This document shows positions 1 to 5,176 of a DNA stretch of 5,176 nt, in pieces. A program made the translations under genes and the position numbers. The stretch spans positions 1-5,176 of the forward strand of contig WFPV01000024.1 of assembly GCA_015487405.1 (NCBI GenBank), read 5' to 3'. Each line of letters starts with the position of its first letter. Position 1 is the first letter of the stretch. Source of the DNA: Aquifex sp. (GTDB lineage Bacteria; Aquificota; Aquificia; Aquificales; Aquificaceae). A model generated the notes under the pieces. That model saw only the letters and a program-made list of their open reading frames with translations, did no database searches and was not told the origin of the DNA.

Positions 1-238
1 AGACAGGGAAGGCGGAGATCAGGAAGAGAAAGAACTCCCCCGCAAAAGATTTACCTGCTAAGTAAAAGGAAAGGGAAACCAGCAGGAGGGAGAGGTAAAG
101 AGCAACTCCCCCCGTTCGCGGCGTAGGCTTCTCATGGAACTTCTGGGGTCCCTCCTCCGTATCGTGAAAGAAACCCAGCTTTATGAGGAATCCACACAGC
201 AGGAAGCTGGCAAGAAAGGCTATGATAAGATACAGCAT
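1..238 (-). CDS. Polyprenyl-phosphate sugar-1-phosphate transferase, WecA/MraY family (N-terminal part only)
   Basis: This is the first 79 codons of a gene that continues past the left edge. The family (PNPT: WecA, TagO, MraY) are integral membrane enzymes that move a sugar-1-phosphate from a UDP-sugar to undecaprenyl phosphate, the first step of O-antigen or wall-glycan assembly. Visible here are a hydrophobic N-terminal segment (about residues 3-19), a hydrophilic loop with Asp26, and the family signature QKFHEKPTPRTGG at 32-44. A second hydrophobic segment follows at about 46-61 and a third begins near 69. The ATG is preceded in frame by TAA four codons upstream, which fixes the start as 238 or later. 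A Shine-Dalgarno is poor (GGA about 13 bases upstream). It follows fcl by 49 bases on the same strand. GC is about 50 percent by hand count, higher than its neighbours. The catalytic Asp-rich loops lie outside the window, so the exact sugar (GlcNAc, GalNAc, QuiNAc or other) cannot be judged. Confidence 0.85.
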   Translation of the reverse strand, partial: MLYLIIAFLASFLLCGFLIKLGFFHDTEEGPQKFHEKPTPRTGGVALYLSLLLVSLSFYLAGKSFAGEFFLFLISAFPV

Positions 239-287
239 TTAATTTATCATATCCACAAATTTACCACTGTACACGCTTTCCCAGATA
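239..287 (-). other. Intergenic gap between fcl and the partial transferase gene
   Basis: This 49-base spacer is the only appreciable gap in the cluster. I see no inverted repeat followed by a T-run on the minus strand, so there is no evidence for a terminator. Reading on the minus strand it contains TGTACA (273-268), 16 bases, then TATGAT (251-246), a weak sigma-70-like match. Transcription starting about 7 bases further on would begin almost at the ATG at 238. A 14-codon frame starts on the fcl stop (ATGA) and ends at 247. None of these has support beyond the pattern itself. Confidence 0.4.
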
Positions 288-1493
288 TCATGAGCCTGTA
301 AACCATCTGTACAATTTTTCTAATCCCTCTTCGAGAGATACCTTATGTTTCCATCCAAGCTTATGTATTCTCGATACATCCGTAACTTTACGTGGAGTTC
401 CGTCAGGTTTTTCAGGGTTAAAAAACAGTTCTCCCTTAAATCCTACAACCTTGCCAATTAAAGAAGCCAGTTCTTTTATAGAGATCTCTTCTCCAGTTCC
501 TATATTGAGGTGAGTATTTCTTATTTCTTTGCCTTTTTTTACCAAATCCAGCAGATTGCAGTATGGATTTGAAGGCAGATCAGGATAGATTAAATTTATT
601 ATGTCTTCAAAATCAATTCTTTCCATAAGAAACACACAGGCATCAGCAAGATCATCCACCCACAAGAACTCCCTCTTCGGTTTTCCAGTTCCCCAGATTT
701 CTACTCTCACCGATCCCTTTTTCTTTTCAATACCATACGTTTCCAACATACCCGTTATTTCCTCTTTTGAGGATTTTCCACTTACCCCTTTTATGGGTCT
801 CGCATCTAAATCCCTTCTTATTTCCTCCCAGTTATTTTCCTCCAAACACTTTGCAAGGTGTATTTTCCTCATTAAGGCGGGGATTACGTGTGAGGTTTCC
901 AGATCAAAATTGTCCCAGTATCCATAAAGATTTGTAGGCATGACAGAAATAAAGTTCGTCCCGTACTGAAGGTTGTAACTTTCACACATCTTCAATCCTG
1001 CTATTTTCGCAATTGCGTAAGGTTCATTGGTGTATTCTAAGATATCAGTTAATAAGTATTCTTCCTTCATGGGTTGTGGACAATCGCGTGGATATATACA
1101 CGTGCTTCCTAAGAAAAGCAGCTTTTTAACATTGTATTTATGACTGAGGTGTATAACATTGTTCTGTATTTGTAGGTTTTGATATATAAAATCTGCTCTG
1201 TAAATATTGTTCGCCCAGATTCCACCCACTTTTGCTGCAGCGAGAAAAATATATTCTGGTTTTGTCTCTTTAAACAGCTTCTCTGTTGCCAGCTGATCTG
1301 TTAAGTTTATTTTGATAAATTTAAGACAACCTTCTTTAAGGTATTTTTTAAAATCTTCATACATTCTTTCCGGTTTTTTACCCCTGTAAGTTCCAATGAT
1401 GTTCCTGTACCCTCTCCTGAGAAGCTCTCTGACTATGGCGCTACCCACGAGTCCAGTAGCGCCGGCGACAAGAATCTTAGAGTCTTTATTCAT
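288..1493 (-). CDS. fcl: GDP-L-fucose synthase, long form (GDP-4-keto-6-deoxy-D-mannose 3,5-epimerase/4-reductase)
   Basis: This 401-residue extended SDR enzyme does the 3,5-epimerisation and NADPH-dependent 4-reduction that turn the Gmd product into GDP-L-fucose in the cytoplasm. The Rossmann motif GATGLVG is at residues 11-17. Ser130 and Cys132 (GSTCIYP, 129-135), Tyr159 and Lys163 (YxxxK), and His202 (SHVIPAL) match E. coli Ser107, Cys109, Tyr136, Lys140 and His179. Further conserved blocks are NLYG at 188-191, REFLWVDD at 274-281, NIGTGE at 330-335 and DGTPRK at 364-369. It is about 80 residues longer than E. coli WcaG (321), mostly from an insertion at about 216-262 and a longer segment at about 291-327. 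From memory, similar insertions occur in Bacteroides-type Fcl. The ATG at 1493 is 10 bases after the gmd stop. An AGGGAG (1512-1507) lies inside the end of gmd with a long 13-base spacing, so translation probably depends on coupling to gmd. All catalytic residues are present and the frame is intact. The placement after gmd makes fucose synthase much more likely than another SDR. Confidence 0.95.
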   Translation of the reverse strand: MNKDSKILVAGATGLVGSAIVRELLRRGYRNIIGTYRGKKPERMYEDFKKYLKEGCLKFIKINLTDQLATEKLFKETKPEYIFLAAAKVGGIWANNIYRADFIYQNLQIQNNVIHLSHKYNVKKLLFLGSTCIYPRDCPQPMKEEYLLTDILEYTNEPYAIAKIAGLKMCESYNLQYGTNFISVMPTNLYGYWDNFDLETSHVIPALMRKIHLAKCLEENNWEEIRRDLDARPIKGVSGKSSKEEITGMLETYGIEKKKGSVRVEIWGTGKPKREFLWVDDLADACVFLMERIDFEDIINLIYPDLPSNPYCNLLDLVKKGKEIRNTHLNIGTGEEISIKELASLIGKVVGFKGELFFNPEKPDGTPRKVTDVSRIHKLGWKHKVSLEEGLEKLYRWFTGS

Positions 1494-1503
1494 CCCTGTT
1501 AGC

Positions 1504-2658
1504 CTACTCCCTTATTTTTGAGTAGAACGTATACTCGTGATCTGTGTATCCGAAACCTTTCTCCCTTGATATCTTAATGCCTTCACCCAGAGGTTTAAGT
1601 CCCACAAGCTTCATATCGTAGTCCACCATAATTTTTACAAGCTCCTCAAACGTAGTTCTCGGCTCCCACCCTAACTTCTCCCGTGCTTTGCTAATATCCG
1701 CCTGTAGAAACTCCACCTCCGTAGGTCTAAAGTATCTTGGATCTATTTCTATAATGACCTGTCCTGATTTCAAGATGTGTTCCCATCTCTTATCCACGCT
1801 TTTTACAATCCCCTTTTCCTCTGTTTTCTCCCCCCTCCACTCCAGTTCTATTCCTGCATACTCGAAAGCTGTGTTTACAAATTCCTTTACAGAATGACTT
1901 TCCCCAGTTCCTATCACATAGTCATCCGGCGTTTCTTGTTGGAGCATTAGCCACATCGCTTCCACGTATTCAGGCGCAAACCCCCAGTCCCTCTTTGCAT
2001 ACAAATTACCAAGATACAATTTCTTCTGTTTCCCCGCTAAAATGTGAGCTAAAGCTCTTGTTATTTTCCTTGTAACAAACGTTTCTCCTCTTCTTGGACT
2101 TTCATGGTTAAAAAGTATGCCATTACAAGCAAATATATTATAAGCTTCTCTGTAGTTAATGGTCGTCCAAAATGCATAAACCTTTGCAATAGCGTAAGGA
2201 CTTCTTGGGTAAAAAGGAGTTTTTTCATTCTGAGGAGGAGGGGAAGCCCCAAACATCTCGGAGGAAGAAGCCTGATAGAATTTGGCTTTTATACCACTTC
2301 TCCTTATAGCCTCTAAAATTCTCAGAGTTCCTAATGCTGTAATATTACCTGTGTATTCAGGCATTTCGAAAGAAACCTTTACGTGGGATTGAGCTCCTAA
2401 ATTGTAAACTTCACTGGGTTGAATGTTCCATATTATTTCTGTCAAAATCCCAGGATCAGAAAGGTCTCCGTAATGCAAGAATAATCTTGCGTCTGGTTCA
2501 TGAGGATCTACATATACATGATCTATTCTATGAGTATTGAAGGTGGAACTTCTCCTTATTATCCCGTGAACTTCATAGCCCTTTGACAGCAACAGTTCAG
2601 CTAAGTAAGATCCGTCCTGTCCGGTTATGCCTGTGATCAGAGCCACCCTTTTTAACAT
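1504..2658 (-). CDS. gmd: GDP-mannose 4,6-dehydratase
   Basis: This 384-residue enzyme (E. coli Gmd is 373) dehydrates GDP-D-mannose to GDP-4-keto-6-deoxy-D-mannose, the precursor of GDP-L-fucose and of GDP-D-rhamnose, perosamine and colitose. It is a cytoplasmic extended SDR with NADP-binding GITGQDG at residues 10-16. The active site shows SSSEMFG at 131-137 with Glu134, and Tyr155xxxLys159. Ser132 sits where E. coli has Thr133, a conservative change common in bacterial Gmd. The long family signature NHESPRRGETFVTRKI fills 184-199, followed by LGNLYAKRDWG (216-226), EYVEAMW (230-236) and DPRYFRPTEV (306-315). The start is clear: AGGAGGG ends five bases before the ATG. It sits 10 bases after the glycosyltransferase stop and 10 before fcl, the usual gmd-fcl pairing, so the pathway probably ends at GDP-L-fucose. 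No anomalies were seen. Confidence 0.98.
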   Translation of the reverse strand: MLKRVALITGITGQDGSYLAELLLSKGYEVHGIIRRSSTFNTHRIDHVYVDPHEPDARLFLHYGDLSDPGILTEIIWNIQPSEVYNLGAQSHVKVSFEMPEYTGNITALGTLRILEAIRRSGIKAKFYQASSSEMFGASPPPQNEKTPFYPRSPYAIAKVYAFWTTINYREAYNIFACNGILFNHESPRRGETFVTRKITRALAHILAGKQKKLYLGNLYAKRDWGFAPEYVEAMWLMLQQETPDDYVIGTGESHSVKEFVNTAFEYAGIELEWRGEKTEEKGIVKSVDKRWEHILKSGQVIIEIDPRYFRPTEVEFLQADISKAREKLGWEPRTTFEELVKIMVDYDMKLVGLKPLGEGIKISREKGFGYTDHEYTFYSKIRE

Positions 2659-2663
2659 AAAAA

Positions 2664-2670
2664 CCCTCCT
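2664..2670 (-). promoter_or_regulatory. Strong ribosome binding site of gmd
   Basis: On the minus strand AGGAGGG lies five bases before the gmd ATG at 2658. Its first two bases are the last two of the TAG stop codon of the glycosyltransferase gene (2671-2669). It is the best Shine-Dalgarno in the window and fixes the gmd start. It also lets ribosomes ending the upstream gene restart on gmd. Confidence 0.85.
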
Positions 2671-3433
2671 ACGATTTCATAAATGGCTTCATGAATTCGG
2701 ATATTTTATAAAGTCTTTTCGTTATCAGCGCATAGTAAGGCAGTTTATACTCCCCAATAATACGTAAGTCCTCTTCCAGTTTCTTGAGCAGTTTCTTAGG
2801 AGTGTGCCCACTTTTCCCTCCTGTTTTCATTTTTACCAGCGTTTTGTTTACATATACAAGCTTAACATTACCCTTTAAGATAGCTCTCAATATATATTCA
2901 TAGTCTGAAGCGATATCAAGATCTTCCCGATAGAATCCCAATTCATTGTATACACTTCTCTTCAAAAAAAGTGCTGTGTGAACAGGATGCCATCCTTTAA
3001 AAACTTTTTCTTTGCTTACCTCCCCCAGCTGGGTTTCTCTAACTATTATGCCTTTGTTGTTAAAAAATACCACGTCCCCGTATATACCATCTGCATCCTG
3101 TAGCTCTTCGAATTTTCTCACTACTGTCTCGAGAACATTCTCATCCGCTAATAGATCTCCTGCATGCAAAACTCCCACCACGTCCCCTGTGCTCAGTTTT
3201 AACCCCCTGTTCAGAGCTTCATAAAGTCCGTTGTCTTTCTCCGAGACAAGGATAACTTCATAGTCCCTTACTGATTCCTTGTATTCCCTTAAAATCTCCA
3301 GTGTTCCATCGGTTGACTTACCATCAACTACAATGTGTTCTATGTTCCTATAAGTTTGTGTGGTTAAACTATCCAGACTTGGTTTAATTTCATCTTTTCT
3401 GTTTAAAACTGCGGTTATTATACTTACCTTCAT
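2669..3433 (-). CDS. Family 2 (GT-A fold) glycosyltransferase, WcaE-like
   Basis: This 254-residue inverting glycosyltransferase probably adds one sugar from a nucleotide donor to a lipid-linked glycan at the inner face of the membrane. It opens with the GT2 pattern VSIITAVLNR (3-12) and HIVVDGKSTDGT (33-44, with Asp37 and Asp42), followed by SEKDNGLYEALNRG (64-77). The metal-binding site is HAGD (90-93), in place of the more usual SDD. A HPVHTALFLKR block (149-159) and SDYEYILR (176-183, candidate catalytic base Asp177) follow. The C-terminal KTGGKSG (203-209) resembles the MGGVS of E. coli WcaE, a colanic-acid glycosyltransferase proposed to act in fucose transfer. There is no obvious long membrane segment; the tail from about 212 is Lys-rich and could associate with membrane. 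The ATG overlaps the carbamoyltransferase stop (ATGA), with AAAGAG just upstream. Being directly before gmd-fcl makes GDP-fucose or GDP-mannose a plausible donor, but GT2 donor specificity cannot be read from sequence. A cellulose-synthase-type processive enzyme is excluded by size. Confidence 0.9.
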   Translation of the reverse strand: MKVSIITAVLNRKDEIKPSLDSLTTQTYRNIEHIVVDGKSTDGTLEILREYKESVRDYEVILVSEKDNGLYEALNRGLKLSTGDVVGVLHAGDLLADENVLETVVRKFEELQDADGIYGDVVFFNNKGIIVRETQLGEVSKEKVFKGWHPVHTALFLKRSVYNELGFYREDLDIASDYEYILRAILKGNVKLVYVNKTLVKMKTGGKSGHTPKKLLKKLEEDLRIIGEYKLPYYALITKRLYKISEFMKPFMKS

Positions 3434-5172
3434 TTTCTCTTTATAATAAACCTTTCGAGCACCACCACGTCCATCTTAGTTCTGAGAAAGCAATCTAAAG
3501 CTTCTTCAGGCTTACAAACTATCGGTTCATTTTCATTAAAAGAGGTGTTCAGAACAATGGGTATGCCTGTAAGTTTCCGAAATTCCTCAATAAGTCTGTA
3601 GTACCTTGGATTCTGTTCTTCTTTTAAGGTTTGCAATCTGCCGGTTCCATCGACATGGGTTACTGCGGGGATTTCCCCTCTCTTCTTTTCCTTTATTAGG
3701 AATACTTTTTCCATAAAAGGCACGTCATCGTCTATTTCAAAGTAGTCTTTAACATATTCCCTTAAAATGGTAGGAGCAAAAGGTCTGAAGGGTTCTCTGT
3801 GCTTGATTTTTAAGTTCAAAATATCCCTTATATCTTTCCTTCTCGGATCTGCAAGGATAGATCGATTTCCCAATGCACGTGCTCCCCACTCCATTCTTCC
3901 CTGAAACCATCCAACAACTTCACCATCTGCGACATATTTAGCCACCTTTTTACAAAGTTCTTCTTCGTCCTCTATAAATTCTATTTCACAGTTTTCCTTT
4001 TCGAGAGCACTCTTATGTTCCTCTATCATATTTTCAATGTAATCTTCACTAAAAGAAGGTCCTAAGTAAGCGTGTTTCATTTTATAAACCCGTTGATTTC
4101 CTAATACTTCACACCAAACATCCAGAGCACTACCAATAGCTCCTCCGTTATCCGCTGCTCCTGCAGGAATAAAGGCTTTTTTGAAAGGAGTCAGTTCGTA
4201 AACCCTCCCGTTCATAACAGAGTTCATAGCGGCTCCACCTGCTAAGCATATGTTTTCTAAACCTGTCTCTTTATAAAGGTACCTTAACATGTGAGTTACA
4301 GCTTCTTCAAACATCCTTTGCATGGATGCTGCAACGTCCATGTGGTATTGGGTAATAGCTTCACCTTTCTTTCTGGCGGTTCCCAACTCCTTTTCCAGAT
4401 CCTCACTAAACAATTTTCCCACATAGGGGGTGGTATCGTTCCACTCATACTCGATACTTTCCTTATGATGTCTAAAGTATTTTAAGTTGAGTTCAAAGGT
4501 TCCGTCTTCCTTAAGTATTACGATTTTCCTCATTATGTCCATATACTTGGGTTCGCCGTAAGCGGATAATCCCATAACCTTGTACTCATCACCGTACTTC
4601 CAGAATCCCAAGTATTGAGTCATTGCTTCGTAGAAGATTCCCAAGGAATGTGGGAAATATATTCTTTTAAATATCTCTATTTTATTTCCCTTTCCTACAC
4701 CAAAGGCTGTGCTTACAAAATCTCCAAAGCCATCAACAGAAAACAAAGCTGCCTCTTCAAAGGGAGAAGCGAAAAACGAACTTGCCATATGCGCTCTGTG
4801 ATGCTCAACGTTTACTACCTTTGCTTCTATACTTACTCCTAATTTGTCTTTAAACTCCTCCTTAAGATCCACCCACCTTTTTTGATTTTTAATTCTCTCC
4901 ATGAGAAACCCAAAAGATGGTTTCTTTTTAATCAAATACAGGAGCTTTTGTTCCAAATTGGCTTTTGGATTTTTATTTATTGCTATGTAGTCTATACTCT
5001 CAAAATCAACCCCTGCCTCTTGTAAGCAATACTCTATAGCACCTTTAGGAAAGCCAGCCCAGTGTTTTTCTCTCGTAAATCTTTCCTCTTCTGCGGCTGC
5101 TATAACTTTTCCATCTTTCAAAATAGCAGCAGAAGAATCTCCGTGGTATGCGTTAATGCCAAGAATTATCAT
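3430..5172 (-). CDS. Carbamoyltransferase, NodU/CmcH family
   Basis: This 580-residue enzyme carries out O-carbamoylation of a sugar hydroxyl with carbamoyl phosphate and ATP via a carbamoyl-adenylate, as known for TobZ, CmcH and NodU. It is cytoplasmic with two domains. The N-terminal ASKHA-like domain starts with GINAYHGDSSAAIL (5-18, His10 and Asp12) and has HHRAH (124-128), VDGFGD (146-151), KVMGLSAYG (198-206), AGGAAMNSVMNGR (311-323) and AADNGGAIG (339-347). By spacing, His124, His128, Asp147 and Asp341 match the TobZ metal ligands His114, His118, Asp137 and Asp338. The C-terminal YrdC-like domain (about 405-575) has GWFQGRMEWGARALGNRS (421-438), HREPFRPFAPTI (458-469), VDGTGRLQT (507-515) and LNTSFNENEP (541-550). 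All signature blocks are present, so it should be active. The start is the usual family start; only four bases precede it here, so no ribosome site can be seen. The last bases overlap the glycosyltransferase ATG. In this context the acceptor is probably a surface-glycan sugar or its nucleotide precursor rather than an antibiotic or Nod factor, but that is inference. Confidence 0.96.
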   Translation of the reverse strand: MIILGINAYHGDSSAAILKDGKVIAAAEEERFTREKHWAGFPKGAIEYCLQEAGVDFESIDYIAINKNPKANLEQKLLYLIKKKPSFGFLMERIKNQKRWVDLKEEFKDKLGVSIEAKVVNVEHHRAHMASSFFASPFEEAALFSVDGFGDFVSTAFGVGKGNKIEIFKRIYFPHSLGIFYEAMTQYLGFWKYGDEYKVMGLSAYGEPKYMDIMRKIVILKEDGTFELNLKYFRHHKESIEYEWNDTTPYVGKLFSEDLEKELGTARKKGEAITQYHMDVAASMQRMFEEAVTHMLRYLYKETGLENICLAGGAAMNSVMNGRVYELTPFKKAFIPAGAADNGGAIGSALDVWCEVLGNQRVYKMKHAYLGPSFSEDYIENMIEEHKSALEKENCEIEFIEDEEELCKKVAKYVADGEVVGWFQGRMEWGARALGNRSILADPRRKDIRDILNLKIKHREPFRPFAPTILREYVKDYFEIDDDVPFMEKVFLIKEKKRGEIPAVTHVDGTGRLQTLKEEQNPRYYRLIEEFRKLTGIPIVLNTSFNENEPIVCKPEEALDCFLRTKMDVVVLERFIIKRK

Positions 5173-5176
5173 AACT

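Noticed and set aside
239..287. Possible terminator between fcl and the next gene
   Set aside because: No stem-loop with a following T-run on the minus strand; only short palindromes (TCATGA, GATATC), which are too small to matter.
601..927. 108-codon open frame on the plus strand inside fcl
   Set aside because: Antisense to a gene with complete SDR motifs. Its translation is low-complexity Ser/Phe-rich as expected from the complement of Lys/Glu-rich coding sequence, and shows no family motif.
2061..2252. 63-codon minus-strand open frame inside gmd, and the overlapping plus-strand frame at 2104-2316
   Set aside because: Both lie over the most conserved part of Gmd (active site and the NHESPRRGE block) in other frames, so they are shadows.
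2260..2268. Ser132 in Gmd in place of the catalytic Thr of E. coli
   Set aside because: Ser at this position is common among functional bacterial Gmd and other SDR enzymes, so it is not evidence of changed activity.
1504..2658. Alternative end product such as GDP-rhamnose, perosamine or colitose
   Set aside because: Gmd alone would allow these, but the next gene has the full Fcl catalytic set (Ser, Cys, Tyr, Lys, His), and no Rmd, Per or ColD-type gene is in the window. Genes outside the window could still change this.
3012..3224. Plus-strand frames at 3012-3224, 4291-4485, 4615-4842 and 1688-1897
   Set aside because: All are antisense to well-supported genes, have no ribosome site that I can see, and no recognisable domain.

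Overview
The window is part of a surface-glycan (O-antigen or similar cell-envelope polysaccharide) biosynthesis cluster in a bacterium. All five genes I can support lie on the minus strand and read from high to low coordinates. In transcription order they are: a complete NodU/CmcH-type carbamoyltransferase (5172-3430), a complete family 2 glycosyltransferase (3433-2669), GDP-mannose 4,6-dehydratase gmd (2658-1504), a long-form GDP-L-fucose synthase fcl (1493-288), and the first 79 codons of a WecA/MraY-family polyprenyl-phosphate sugar-1-phosphate transferase (238-1), which runs off the left edge.

Layout: the first two genes overlap by an ATGA. The next two junctions are 10 bases each, and the only sizeable gap is 49 bases (239-287) between fcl and the partial gene. 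There is no space for an internal terminator, and the four complete genes look like one translationally coupled operon. No stretch over 300 bases lacks a gene. I found no RNA genes, insertion sequences, CRISPR arrays or att-like repeats. Open frames on the plus strand are antisense shadows of these genes.

How the genes fit together: Gmd converts GDP-D-mannose to GDP-4-keto-6-deoxymannose, and Fcl epimerises and reduces this to GDP-L-fucose. The WcaE-like glycosyltransferase may use this or another nucleotide sugar to extend a lipid-linked glycan. The membrane transferase probably starts such a glycan on undecaprenyl phosphate. The carbamoyltransferase would decorate a sugar hydroxyl using carbamoyl phosphate and ATP. 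The inferred product is a carbamoylated, 6-deoxyhexose-containing glycan. Genes making GDP-mannose (manB/manC), a flippase and a polymerase are not in the window.

Organism: arginine codons are mainly AGA/AGG, isoleucine ATA is frequent, and the proteins are rich in Lys and Glu. Sampled GC is about 40 percent in the complete genes. This suggests a thermophilic bacterium, with Aquificota (Aquifex-like) my best guess, but this is only an impression from composition and protein style. The partial gene at the left edge is richer in GC (about 50 percent by hand count), so it may have a different history from the other four.
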